Shown: positions 27,837-36,198 of the stretch, piece by piece
Position numbering within the stretch: position 1 is the stretch's first letter
Layout: every line of letters begins with the position of its first letter
DNA from: Hyphomicrobium sp. CS1BSMeth3
GTDB taxonomy: Bacteria > Pseudomonadota > Alphaproteobacteria > Rhizobiales > Hyphomicrobiaceae
Reading direction: 5' to 3'
DNA: 64,000 nucleotides
NCBI RefSeq assembly: GCF_900117415.1
Contig: NZ_FPEI01000004.1
Span: 62,001-126,000, forward strand
Position numbers and translations under genes: made by a program
Notes under the pieces: generated by a model
Seen by the model: only the letters and a program-made list of their open reading frames with translations
Databases searched by the model: none
Told to the model about the DNA's origin: nothing

Positions 27837-27920
27837 GGGACTGGCTGCTCGATCCTTTGCCGCCGAACCTTACTGTGCCCCCTCCAAGCAACATAGAAGG
27901 GGGAGGAAAGAAACAGCCGC

Positions 27921-27988
27921 CTAGTGTGATGATCGAGAGAAATTCGCCACATCTCGCGGCACGGTACGGAGCGAATTTCTCGATCATC
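27921..27988. repeat. Palindromic element D (GTGTGAT type), right end missing, between maoC and ribF
   Basis: The left outer arm CTAGTGTGAT (27921-27930) matches element B. The inner left arm GATCGAGAGAAATTCGC (27931-27947) pairs with GCGAATTTCTCGATC (27971-27985) if a 2-nt insertion is bulged out. The right outer arm expected after 27988 is absent, which shortens the element by about 10 bp from the 78-bp standard. It ends 10 bp from the maoC stop codon, so a small deletion at the gene boundary probably removed the right terminus. Confidence 0.75.
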
Positions 27989-27998
27989 TGCGACGGCA

Positions 27999-28436
27999 TC
28001 AAGCCGGGCGCGCGGGCACCATCAGAATGGCCTCGCCGTCGAGCACGGTCTTTCCGTCGACCGTGCACACGCAGTCGAAGCGCGCGCGACGCTTGGCGGG
28101 GAACAGCTCGGCGACCTTGACCTTGGCGACGACCTCATCGCCGATCCTCACCGGCGCCTTGAAGTTCAGCGTCTGGGAAATGTAGATCACGCCCGGGCCC
28201 GGCAGCTCCATACCGAAGACGGCTGAGATATAGCTCGCCGTCAGCATGCCGTGCGCGATGCGCTCCTTGAACATCGTGCGAGCGGCGAAGTCCGTGTCGA
28301 GGTGAACCGGGTTCTTGTCGCCAGTGACCTCGGCAAAGCCGATGATGTCGGTTTCTATGACCGTCTTGGCGAAGCTCGCTTCCATGCCAGGTTCGAGGTC
28401 CTCGAAGTAGTAGGACTTCCGCGTCATAATTGTCAT
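27999..28436 (-). CDS. MaoC family dehydratase
   Basis: A single hot-dog-fold hydratase of the MaoC/(R)-specific enoyl-CoA hydratase group, 145 residues. The hydratase-2 motif FAEVTGDKNPVHLDTDFA supplies the usual catalytic Asp and His, followed by FKERIAHGMLTASYISAVFG. The C-terminal strands are SQTLNFKAPVRIGDEVVAKV and FDCVCTVDGKTVLDGEAIL. A second ATG three codons downstream is an alternative start. The substrate is unknown. It is upstream of ribF on the same strand but separated by element D. Confidence 0.85.
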   Translation of the reverse strand: MTIMTRKSYYFEDLEPGMEASFAKTVIETDIIGFAEVTGDKNPVHLDTDFAARTMFKERIAHGMLTASYISAVFGMELPGPGVIYISQTLNFKAPVRIGDEVVAKVKVAELFPAKRRARFDCVCTVDGKTVLDGEAILMVPARPA

Positions 28437-28783
28437 GATCCTGCTCCCCCAGTAAGCGTCCTCCGCGCTGCCCCTTCGGGTCGGCGGCTGGCGCGGCGCA
28501 ACACTAGGTCCCGTCATAATGCGATGCAACAACGAAAGTTGCGTATGGCACCGCATCGCACCAATGAACTGAGCTTTGGTTTCCAAGTCCGGGCCAGATC
28601 GACCATTTCTGCCCTTGGCGACCAAAGCCCGGAACGCCGGGAGCCATGCACCCTGTTCGCGCCTGCCAGACGGACCGATCGAGTTGTAGTGCTGGACGGC
28701 GCGAAGCGATTCGCAGATGGTCCGCCCGTGGCGCGTCGCGCCCCCCGGAGCTCAGGAAAATGATCTCAGGGCCTTGAGCGCGT
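28437..28783. other. Gene-free spacer upstream of maoC
   Basis: About 350 bp between the maoC start and palindromic element E. Neither strand shows a frame with recognisable family character. It must contain the maoC promoter on the minus strand. I see no strong promoter, operator or RNA structure in it. Confidence 0.5.
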
Positions 28784-28860
28784 CCTAAAGCAACGGACTT
28801 GAAATTCGCCTCACCTCGATGCCGGGCAGGGAGCGAATTTCAAATCCAAAGTTGCTTTGG
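28784..28860. repeat. 77-bp palindromic element E (CTAAAGC type) upstream of the MFS gene
   Basis: The outer arm AAAGCAAC (28787-28794) pairs with GTTGCTTT (28851-28858). The inner arm GGACTTGAAATTCGC (28795-28809) pairs with GCGAATTTCAAATCC (28833-28847) with two mismatches. A 3-nt bulge lies on the right and the loop is 23 nt. The inner core AAATTCGC...GCGAATTT is shared with elements B and D although the outer arms differ. It sits 11 bp from element F, so the two form a pair, as A and B do. Confidence 0.8.
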
Positions 28861-28871
28861 AACCATTGATC

Positions 28872-28949
28872 CTAAAGCGTCTTTGGACCTCGAATGCGAC
28901 TTTGAGCCCGACCCGAACCGTGGGTCGCATTCGAGGTCCGACGCTTTAG
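28872..28949. repeat. 78-bp palindromic element F (CTAAAGC type) upstream of the MFS gene
   Basis: The outer arms CTAAAGCGTC (28872-28881) and GACGCTTTAG (28940-28949) are perfect. The inner arms GGACCTCGAATGCGAC (28885-28900) and GTCGCATTCGAGGTCC (28924-28939) are perfect over 16 bp. A 3-nt bulge (TTT) lies on the left and the loop is 23 nt. It is the best-preserved stem of the six and would form 26 base pairs. It ends 19 bp before the MFS start codon, right at the ribosome-binding region. Confidence 0.88.
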
Positions 28950-28968
28950 CCGGGAGCTGACGCAGCCG

Positions 28969-30189
28969 ATGACTGCCACTGGTACAATGCTGAACGTTTG
29001 GCGCAACGTCAGTCTGCTTGCGCTTTCCCAGGGCCTGTTCATGTCCGTGCAGGCCATGGGCATCGCGACGACGCCGCTCGCGGCCCACTCCCTTCTCGGC
29101 GCCGACAAGTCGCTCGCGACATTGCCGATCTTCGCGACGCACGCCGGCATCATGCTGGGAACGATCCCGGCATCGCTGCTCATGGACCGCATCGGCCGGC
29201 GCATGGGCTTCACGCTCGGCACGATGATCGGTTTCATATTCGGTCTGGTTGCCGCCTACGCGATCACGGTGCGCAGCTTCGAGTGGCTCTGCGTTGCGGC
29301 AGTGCTGCAGGGCCTCTCGGCCTCCTTTGCCTGGTACTACCGCTTCGCCGCCGCCGACAGCTCGCCCGTGGACTTCAAGGCGCGCGCGATCTCCTACGTC
29401 ATGCTCGGCGGTGTGATCGCGGGCTTCGCCGGGCCGCAGCTTGCCAAGTGGTCCGTCGACTGGTTCGCGCCCATCACCTTCAAGGGCGTCTACGTCACGA
29501 TCTCGCTGGTCAGTCTCGTCAGCATGATGGTCGTGCAGTTCCTGCGCATTCCGACGCTGAGTGCGAGCGAGCGCGCCTCCGGTGGCCGGTCGCTGCGCGT
29601 CATCGCAGCCCAGCCGACGTACCGCGTCGCGCTCTGCTCCTCGATGCTCGGCTATGGCGTCATGACGCTCGTCATGTCGGCGACGCCGCTCGCCATGCTG
29701 GCCTGCGGCTATGGCTTCTCCGACAGCGCGACGGTCATCCAGGTCCACATCGTCGCGATGTTCCTGCCGTCGTTCTTCACGGGCACGCTCATACAGCGCT
29801 TCGGAGCGCTTCCGATCATCGCTTCCGGCGCGCTGATTCAACTCGCGTGCGCGCTCGTCAATCTCTCCGGCGTCGACTTCTGGAACTTCCTCATTGCCAA
29901 CCTGTTCGTCGGCCTTGGTTGGAACTTCACGTTCGTCGGCGGCTCCGCCCTGCTGACGCAAACCTATGAGCCAGCCGAGCGCGCCAAGGTCCAGGCGAGC
30001 CACGACTTCACGGTCTACGCGACGACGGCAACGGCTGCCGCGCTCGCCGGTTTCCTCCAGCAGCGCGCAGGCTGGACCGTGCTGAACCTCGCAGCGATCC
30101 CACTCATGGCAACCGTCGTCGGAGCCACCATCTGGCTCGCCATGCGCCGGCGCCGGGAAGCGGTCACGGCACCGAACCCGGCCGAATAG
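28969..30189 (+). CDS. MFS transporter
   Basis: A 406-residue major facilitator with about 12 membrane helices. The motif between helices 2 and 3 is SLLMDRIGRRMGFTLG, the standard MFS motif A. Other segments are FAWYYRFAAADSSPVDFKARAISYVM in the central part and NLFVGLGWNFTFVGGSALLTQTYEPAERAKVQASHDF late in the protein, which resembles the YfcJ/YdhP-like drug and metabolite carriers. The substrate is unknown. The ATG at 28969 follows directly on element F; a second ATG is at 28987. It is about 110 bp upstream of the ABC exporter on the same strand. Confidence 0.87.
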   Translation: MTATGTMLNVWRNVSLLALSQGLFMSVQAMGIATTPLAAHSLLGADKSLATLPIFATHAGIMLGTIPASLLMDRIGRRMGFTLGTMIGFIFGLVAAYAITVRSFEWLCVAAVLQGLSASFAWYYRFAAADSSPVDFKARAISYVMLGGVIAGFAGPQLAKWSVDWFAPITFKGVYVTISLVSLVSMMVVQFLRIPTLSASERASGGRSLRVIAAQPTYRVALCSSMLGYGVMTLVMSATPLAMLACGYGFSDSATVIQVHIVAMFLPSFFTGTLIQRFGALPIIASGALIQLACALVNLSGVDFWNFLIANLFVGLGWNFTFVGGSALLTQTYEPAERAKVQASHDFTVYATTATAAALAGFLQQRAGWTVLNLAAIPLMATVVGATIWLAMRRRREAVTAPNPAE

Positions 30190-30302
30190 CGCCGCGGGCA
30201 GCACCTCGAAGTCGGAACTTTTCGTTCGGCGCTGGCGTTCCCGAGGCCGGCTGGCCCCGCAGTATCGCGGCTGCGCCCACGTCTCTGTCTTGGATTGATG
30301 CT

Positions 30303-32228
30303 ATGAGCGACGAGAAGGACGCGCGGCCGGCCGCCGCGCGCGAGGGCGACGCGCAGCCTCCCGACGCCCCTCCCGTGGTGGAGGAAGATATCCCTGAAGA
30401 AGGGGAGGCGCTCGAAGAGCTCAGCGAAAGCGAGAGGCGCCGCCTGCTGCTCTGGCGCTTCCTGCATACCGCACGTCGCTTCTGGACGGAGCGCGGGTCC
30501 GCGCGTGCGTGGCTGCTGACTGCCGGATTGCTCGCCATCATTCTGGCCATCGTCGGCGCGGCCTACGCCATGAACGTCTGGAACCGCGAGATATTCGACG
30601 CGCTGGAAAAGCGCAATGCGCCCGTCGTCGGCAAGCTCGCGCTCATCTACGTCGTCATACTCGCCGTCAGCGTTGCCTTCAGCATTCTCCAAGTCCAACT
30701 GCGCACCGCATTGCAAAGAGCCTGGCGGCGGTGGCTCACGACGCGCCTCGTCGCGCGCTGGCTCGACCACGGCCGGTACTATCAGCTCAATCTCGTCACC
30801 GGCGACCACAAGAACCCAGAAGCGCGCATGTCGGAGGACATGCGCATCGCGACGGAAGCACCGATCGACTTCGTGAGTGGCGTCCTGCAGGCCTTTCTAT
30901 CGGCCGTGACGTTCATCGTGGTGCTGTGGACGATCGGCGGCGCGCTCGATCTGTCGATCATTGGTATTCCGCTCGTGGTGCCGGGCTTTCTCGTCATTGC
31001 GGCCGTGCTCTATGCCGTCATCGCCAGCGGCGCGATGGTGCTGATCGGCAGCCGTTTCGTGCAGGCCTCCGAGGCCAAGAACCAGAACGAGGCCGAGTTC
31101 CGCTACGTCCTCACGCGCGTACGTGAAAATGGCGAAAGCATCGCCCTCATTCGCGGCGAGGAGGAGGAGCGCGCGGGCCTTCAGAAATCGCTCTCGAACG
31201 TCCTCGCCGCGTGGCGGCGCGTCGCCATCCAGACCATGAAGACGACGGCGGTTTCGCAAACATCATCGTTCATCGCCCCCGTCCTCCCCATCATCCTCTG
31301 CGCGCCGAAATTCCTCGATGGCTCCATGTCGCTCGGCCAGATCATGCAGGCGGCATCGGCGTTCACGATCGTGCAGGCTGCCTTCAACTGGGTGGTCGAC
31401 AACTACCCCCGCCTTGCGGACTGGACGGCCTCGGCCGTACGCGTCGGCTCGCTCATGGCCTCGCTCGATACGCTGGAGCGCGCGGAGAAGGGCGACCAGG
31501 TCGGCCGCATCGCGATCAGCAACGAGGGCAAGGACGCAGCGCTCAGGCTCAACGATCTCTCGGTCGCGCTCGACGACGGCACGGCCATCCTCGACGAGAC
31601 CGAGGTCGAGATCATGCCCGGCGAGCGCGTGCTGATCGCGGGGGAGTCCGGCACCGGCAAGAGCACGCTCGTGCGCGCGCTTGCCGGCCTCTGGCCCTGG
31701 GGCGGCGGCTCGGTCGAGGTCAAAGAGGGCGCCTCGCTCTTCCTGCTGCCGCAACGCCCCTATGTGCCCGTCGGCAGCCTCAAGCGCGCCGCGACCTATC
31801 CCGAGGGCCCCGACAGCAAGACCGACGCGGAAGTTGCCGAAGCCCTCGAGACCGTGGGCCTCGCCCATCTCGTCGAGAAGATTGCCGAGGAAGGCCCGTG
31901 GGACCAGACGCTCTCCGGCGGCGAGAAGCAGCGGCTCGCCATTGCACGTATCCTGCTGCACAGCCCGGACATCGTCGTGCTCGATGAAGCCACGGCCGCA
32001 CTCGATCCGAACAGTCAGGACGAGCTGATGGCGTTGCTCGTCGATCGCTCACCGAACACGACTATCGTCAGCGTCGGCCACCGGCCCGAGCTCGAGGCCT
32101 TCCATACACGCAAACTCACGCTCGCCCGCCGCCGCGAGGGCGCACGTCTCGTACGCGATGACGTCTTGCGCGACCGCCGTCCGAAGCGGTCGCTCACCAA
32201 GTGGCTCTTCCGGCGAAAGGCTGCGTGA
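30303..32228 (+). CDS. ABC transporter, fused permease/ATPase of the BacA/SbmA-YddA type
   Basis: A 641-residue half-transporter with an acidic Pro-rich N-terminus, a six-helix membrane domain (about residues 70-370) and a C-terminal ATPase. The membrane domain has YAMNVWNREIFDALEKRN and RWLDHGRYYQLNLV, typical of the ABC_membrane_2 (BacA/peroxisomal ABCD) type. Walker A is GESGTGKST, the signature is LSGGEKQRLAIARILL and Walker B is DIVVLDEATAALD. Relatives import peptides or vitamin B12, or export lipids; the direction and substrate here are unknown. A hairpin follows in the convergent gap to the FAD oxidase. Confidence 0.87.
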   Translation: MSDEKDARPAAAREGDAQPPDAPPVVEEDIPEEGEALEELSESERRRLLLWRFLHTARRFWTERGSARAWLLTAGLLAIILAIVGAAYAMNVWNREIFDALEKRNAPVVGKLALIYVVILAVSVAFSILQVQLRTALQRAWRRWLTTRLVARWLDHGRYYQLNLVTGDHKNPEARMSEDMRIATEAPIDFVSGVLQAFLSAVTFIVVLWTIGGALDLSIIGIPLVVPGFLVIAAVLYAVIASGAMVLIGSRFVQASEAKNQNEAEFRYVLTRVRENGESIALIRGEEEERAGLQKSLSNVLAAWRRVAIQTMKTTAVSQTSSFIAPVLPIILCAPKFLDGSMSLGQIMQAASAFTIVQAAFNWVVDNYPRLADWTASAVRVGSLMASLDTLERAEKGDQVGRIAISNEGKDAALRLNDLSVALDDGTAILDETEVEIMPGERVLIAGESGTGKSTLVRALAGLWPWGGGSVEVKEGASLFLLPQRPYVPVGSLKRAATYPEGPDSKTDAEVAEALETVGLAHLVEKIAEEGPWDQTLSGGEKQRLAIARILLHSPDIVVLDEATAALDPNSQDELMALLVDRSPNTTIVSVGHRPELEAFHTRKLTLARRREGARLVRDDVLRDRRPKRSLTKWLFRRKAA

Positions 32229-32235
32229 GGGATGT

Positions 32236-32256
32236 GCGAGGCTTGTCGTGCCTCGC
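32236..32256. terminator. Hairpin between convergent ABC transporter and FAD oxidase genes
   Basis: GCGAGGC (32236-32242) and GCCTCGC (32250-32256) are perfect 7-bp arms around a 7-nt loop, in the 41-bp space between two convergent stop codons. It lacks a T-run. Its placement suggests a shared bidirectional terminator. Confidence 0.5.
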
Positions 32257-32269
32257 GCAGTTGCTGGCG

Positions 32270-33655
32270 TCAGTTGGCCGGCCTGATGTTCTGGTTCACA
32301 CGAAAGAGGTTCGTGGGGTCGTATTTCTTCTTCACGGCCTGCAGGCGCCCGTAGTTCTCGCCGAAGGTCTCCTTGATCCGCGCGTCGCCCTCGTCATCCA
32401 TCATGAAGTTCGGATAGGCACCGCCGAGATCGTAAGGATGAACAGCCTCCCAATAGGCCTTCGTCCACTGCGTGACGTCACCGGCCTTCTTCGCATCAGG
32501 ATCGATCCCCGCGATGACCATCGACCATGTCGCATCCCGGCAGCTCCACGCCGTCTCGCCTTTGCCCACGCGATGGATGGCACCGTCGATCGGATAGAGA
32601 TGCATGAGCGAGAGCTCGCTCGGCGTGTTGGCGGCCTGGGCGAGATGGGCGTCGATGGCATCATCCGACAGCGTCTTGACGAAGTCGCCGCGCCAGTACC
32701 ACTGCATGCCTTTCGGATAGAGCCCATCGAACATGCTCTGCACGGCCGGATAAGGCATCACGCCCATCCAGTTAAACCACGGCTCCGGCAGGCTATCGAG
32801 CAGCGGCGCCAGCGCCTTCTTTCCATCTTCCTCGGAGCCATTGAAGCAGCACATGAGCAGGCAGATGCGCTTGCCCCAGTACTCCTGCGGAAACGGCGCG
32901 CTCGAAAGTATCTTCTTCAGGCCGAGGAAGATGCCGAGATCCTCGGGCGCCTTCGGCAGGAACTCGCGATAGCGCTGCATGATGGTGCGGGCGTGCTTCT
33001 GGTCGAAGGCGACCGGCCCGGCAAAGACCATGCTCACCGGATGGAGCCGGAACAGGAAGCTGGTGACCACGCCGAAATTGCCGCCACCGCCGCGGAGCGC
33101 CCACAAAAGATCCGCATTCTTCTCCTTGCTCGCAGTGACGAAGCTGCCGTCGGCGAGGACGACGTCGGCCTCGATCAGGTTGTCGATGGTGAGGCCGTAC
33201 TTGCGCGAGAGGTAACCATGTCCGCCGCTGAGCGTCAGGCCCGCAATGCCGGTCGTCGAAATGATGCCTGCAGGCACGGCAAGCCCAAAGGCATGGGTCG
33301 CGTGATCGACATCGCCCTGCGTGCACCCCGCACCGACGCGTGCCGTGCGCGCAGCCGGATCGACGCGAATGCCTTTCATATCGGACAAATCGATAACGAG
33401 GCCGTCATTGACGCTGCCGAGACCCGGACCATTGTGGCCGCCGCCCCGGATGGCGAGCGGCAAACCCGCGGTGCGCGCGAAATTCACCGCCGCGATGACG
33501 TCGGCAACATCCGCGCACCGAGCAATGGCTCGCGGGCGCTTGTCGATCATACCGTTGTAGAGCGCGCGGGCCTGGTCGTAGCCCGGATCGGCACTGTCGA
33601 TCACTGCGCCGCGCATGCTGGTCTTGAGATCGGAAATCGTCGCCATATCCTGCAT
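32270..33655 (-). CDS. FAD-binding oxidoreductase with BBE domain
   Basis: A flavin oxidase of the PCMH/berberine-bridge type, 461 residues. The FAD domain has LAIRGGGHNGPGLG; H74 matches the His that is covalently bound to flavin in this family. The second attachment Cys of bicovalent members is replaced by Thr in STTGIAGLTLSGG, so mono-covalent flavin is expected. The C-terminal BBE motif is YDPTNLFRVNQNIRP. No secretion signal is visible. The substrate is unknown. It is divergent from the AraC-type regulator at 33857, which probably controls it. Confidence 0.87.
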   Translation of the reverse strand: MQDMATISDLKTSMRGAVIDSADPGYDQARALYNGMIDKRPRAIARCADVADVIAAVNFARTAGLPLAIRGGGHNGPGLGSVNDGLVIDLSDMKGIRVDPAARTARVGAGCTQGDVDHATHAFGLAVPAGIISTTGIAGLTLSGGHGYLSRKYGLTIDNLIEADVVLADGSFVTASKEKNADLLWALRGGGGNFGVVTSFLFRLHPVSMVFAGPVAFDQKHARTIMQRYREFLPKAPEDLGIFLGLKKILSSAPFPQEYWGKRICLLMCCFNGSEEDGKKALAPLLDSLPEPWFNWMGVMPYPAVQSMFDGLYPKGMQWYWRGDFVKTLSDDAIDAHLAQAANTPSELSLMHLYPIDGAIHRVGKGETAWSCRDATWSMVIAGIDPDAKKAGDVTQWTKAYWEAVHPYDLGGAYPNFMMDDEGDARIKETFGENYGRLQAVKKKYDPTNLFRVNQNIRPAN

Positions 33656-33692
33656 GGCTGTTCTCCCTTTGCCTTTTGATTTAGATTGTGAC

Positions 33693-33716
33693 GGGCCGAT
33701 CGAAGAAGCTCGGCCC
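33693..33716. promoter_or_regulatory. Inverted repeat in the FAD oxidase / AraC divergent promoter region
   Basis: GGGCCGA (33693-33699) and TCGGCCC (33710-33716) are perfect 7-bp arms separated by 10 nt. It lies 38 bp upstream of the FAD oxidase start and 140 bp upstream of the AraC start. It could be an operator or a leader hairpin of the oxidase mRNA. Function is inferred from position only. Confidence 0.35.
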
Positions 33717-33856
33717 TCAGATATTCATTTCGGAATGCAATTCAGATCGTGATGTTACTGCCGGGCACGTGACCAGCGCGATGATTGAGCGTCTGCCGTT
33801 ATTGCCCGTTCGTCCGCTTGATCGGCCAGCCGGATGTATTTGCCGGGAGTGCGACC

Positions 33857-34846
33857 ATGGACGTGCTGTCGGATGTCCTGAAAACCGTTCGGCTCACAGG
33901 CGCTGTCTTTTTCGACGTCGATTTCACCGCGCCGTGGGTCGCAGAAACACCGCCGGGCGCCGCCATCGCCTCGAACGTCATGCCCGAGGCGGAACACATC
34001 ATCATGTTCCACGCCATTACCTCGGGGGAGGGTTGGGCCGAGCTGCTGGACAACTCCACACCGCCCTTCCGCCTCGCGGCCGGCGACATCATCGTGCTGC
34101 CGATGTCGGACGCGCACGTGCTCTGCTCGACGCCCGGCATGCGCGCGACGCCGGACCTCGCCATGTATCGCCGCCCCACGGACCGGCACCTCCCGATCTA
34201 TATCGAGAAGGGCGACGGCGGCGGCGAGCAGACACACTTCGTGTGCGGCTATCTCGGCTGTGATGCGCGCCCCTTCAATCCCGTGCTTCAAGGTTTGCCG
34301 CGCCTGCTCCATGCCCGCGGATCGGACGGCGTCGGAAGCATCACGGAGCTGTTCCGTCTTGCGATCAACGAGACGGCGACGCGTCGATCGGGCAGCGAGA
34401 CGGTGCTTTCCAAGGTGGCCGAGCTCATGTTCGTGGATGTGGTGCGGCGCTACATAGATACGCTGCCGACGGCAGCGGCGAGCTGGCTGTCGGGCCTGCG
34501 CGATCCTCATGTCGGTGCCGCGCTCACGCTCATGCACGGCCGCCCCGCCGAGCCGTGGACGCTCGAGCACCTCGCGCGCGAGGTCGGCGTGTCGCGCTCC
34601 GTGCTCGCGGATCGGTTCACGCATTTCGTGCGCGAGCCCCCGATGCAGTATCTCACGCGCTGGCGCATGCAGTTGGCAACGCGCCTGCTCGAGCGACAGG
34701 GCATGGGACTGGCGCGCATAGCGGCAGAGGTCGGATACGACTCGGAAGCCGCCTTCAACCGCGCCTTCAAGAAGTGCGTCGGCGTGCCGCCGGGCGCGTG
34801 GCGGAGGGGCCATCAGGCGCCAGCAGAAGCCGACACTTCCCAGTGA
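33857..34846 (+). CDS. AraC family transcriptional regulator with N-terminal cupin domain
   Basis: A 329-residue DNA-binding regulator. The N-terminal cupin-like effector domain (about residues 1-180) includes SDVLKTVRLTGAVFFDVDFT, AEHIIMFHAITSGEGWAEL and AAGDIIVLPMSDAHVL. The C-terminal AraC domain has two helix-turn-helix motifs: WTLEHLAREVGVSRSVLADR and RIAAEVGYDSEAAFNRAFKK, ending with the usual GVPPGAWRRG. The start at 33857 has GGGAG upstream and matches the family N-terminus. It is divergent from the FAD oxidase, a typical arrangement for a local regulator and its target. The ligand is unknown. Confidence 0.9.
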   Translation: MDVLSDVLKTVRLTGAVFFDVDFTAPWVAETPPGAAIASNVMPEAEHIIMFHAITSGEGWAELLDNSTPPFRLAAGDIIVLPMSDAHVLCSTPGMRATPDLAMYRRPTDRHLPIYIEKGDGGGEQTHFVCGYLGCDARPFNPVLQGLPRLLHARGSDGVGSITELFRLAINETATRRSGSETVLSKVAELMFVDVVRRYIDTLPTAAASWLSGLRDPHVGAALTLMHGRPAEPWTLEHLAREVGVSRSVLADRFTHFVREPPMQYLTRWRMQLATRLLERQGMGLARIAAEVGYDSEAAFNRAFKKCVGVPPGAWRRGHQAPAEADTSQ

Positions 34847-34887
34847 CCTCCGGCCCGGCCGCCTCTACACTCGCGCCGGGGGATTTC

Positions 34888-36165
34888 ATGGTCGAATCAC
34901 TGCTGCCTGTCGTGCAGAGCCTGCTCGGCATCGTGCTGATCCCGCTCTTCGTCTGGGCGACCGGCGAAGGGCGCACGCTTGCCCCGCGCCAGGTTGCGAG
35001 CACGATCGTGGCCGGCCTCGCGCTGCAGTTCATCATTGCGATCCTCTTTCTGAAGGTGCCGCAGGCGAGCCTGCTCTTCGATGCCGCCACCGGCGTGATC
35101 AGCGCCCTCCAGCGCGCGACCAATGCGGGGACGAGCCTCGTCTTCGGCTATCTCGCGGGCGCGCCCGCGCCCTTCGAGGCGACGCGGCCGACGAACGGCT
35201 TCATCCTCGCTTTCCAGGCGCTGCCGCTCATCCTGCTCATGAGTGCGCTGTCGCGCCTTCTCTACTATTGGGGCGTTCTGCAGCGGCTCGTCGCGGCGCT
35301 CGCGCATTTGCTCCAGCGCACGTTCGGCATTGGCGGCCCGCTCGGCATGGCATCGGCAGCGAACGTGCTCGTCGGCATGGTGGAGGCGCCGCTGCTCATC
35401 CGCCCCTATCTCAGGGACATGAGCCGTGGTGCCCTCTTGGCGACGATGGCTGTCGGCATGGCGACGATCGCCGGAACTGTCATGGTCGTCTATGCGAGCC
35501 TGCTCGAGCCGCATGTGCCGGGCGCGGCAGGACACCTGCTGGCAGCCTCGCTCATGAACGTGCCGGCCGCACTTATGCTCTCCCGGCTCGCTTTGCCCGA
35601 AGGCTTCGACGAGGGACCGCCGGCCGCGCATCTTGTCATCGAGGATGGGCCGCGCTCGGCCATGGATGCAGTCGTCCAAGGCACGGCCGATGGTGTGCGG
35701 CTCCTCGCCGCAGTGGCTGCCATGCTCGTCGTCATGGTGGCGCTCGTCGCCCTCGCCAACGAAATCCTCGGCGCCCTGTCGGCGCTCGTCAGTGCGCCGC
35801 TTACCCTTCAGCAGGTTCTCGGTTGGGTCTGCGCTCCGGTCGCTCTTTTGCTCGGGATTCCCTGGAATGAAGCGGGCACGGCCGGCGCCCTGATCGGCCA
35901 GAAGATTGTGCTCAACGAGTTTCTCGCCTATCTCGATCTCGCGACGCGTGACGCGACCGACCTCGCGCCGCGCTCCCGCCTGATCATCACCTATGCACTT
36001 TGCGGGTTTGCCAATCTCGGCTCTCTCGGCATCATGATCGGCGGACTCATCGCCATGGCACCGGAGCGACGCGCCGACATCGTAGCCCTCGGCGGTCGCT
36101 CTTTGCTGGTCGGAGCGCTCGCAACACTTTTGTCGGCAGCCGTCGTCGGCGCATTGAGCTGGTAG
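34888..36165 (+). CDS. Concentrative nucleoside transporter (CNT/NupC family)
   Basis: A cation-coupled nucleoside importer, 425 residues, with about 8-10 membrane segments. It begins LLPVVQSLLGIVLIPLFVWAT and has VFGYLAGAPAPFEATRPTNG. Later come MVEAPLLIRPYLRDMSRGALL and TMAVGMATIAGTVMVVYASL, and the C-terminal domain contains GIPWNEAGTAGALIGQKIVLNEFLAYL, all CNT signatures. A GGGGGA site precedes the ATG by six bases. It follows the AraC gene by 41 bp and precedes the AbrB-type gene by 33 bp on the same strand, so co-transcription is possible. Confidence 0.9.
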   Translation: MVESLLPVVQSLLGIVLIPLFVWATGEGRTLAPRQVASTIVAGLALQFIIAILFLKVPQASLLFDAATGVISALQRATNAGTSLVFGYLAGAPAPFEATRPTNGFILAFQALPLILLMSALSRLLYYWGVLQRLVAALAHLLQRTFGIGGPLGMASAANVLVGMVEAPLLIRPYLRDMSRGALLATMAVGMATIAGTVMVVYASLLEPHVPGAAGHLLAASLMNVPAALMLSRLALPEGFDEGPPAAHLVIEDGPRSAMDAVVQGTADGVRLLAAVAAMLVVMVALVALANEILGALSALVSAPLTLQQVLGWVCAPVALLLGIPWNEAGTAGALIGQKIVLNEFLAYLDLATRDATDLAPRSRLIITYALCGFANLGSLGIMIGGLIAMAPERRADIVALGGRSLLVGALATLLSAAVVGALSW

Positions 36166-36198
36166 CATCGAAACTTAATAAACGGGGGGAAGCGCGGC

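Noticed and set aside
27869-27903. CCCCCT...AGGGGG inverted repeat between ribF and element D
   Set aside because: It has only six G-C pairs, a long loop and no T-run. It is too weak to call a terminator and has no matching element elsewhere in the window.
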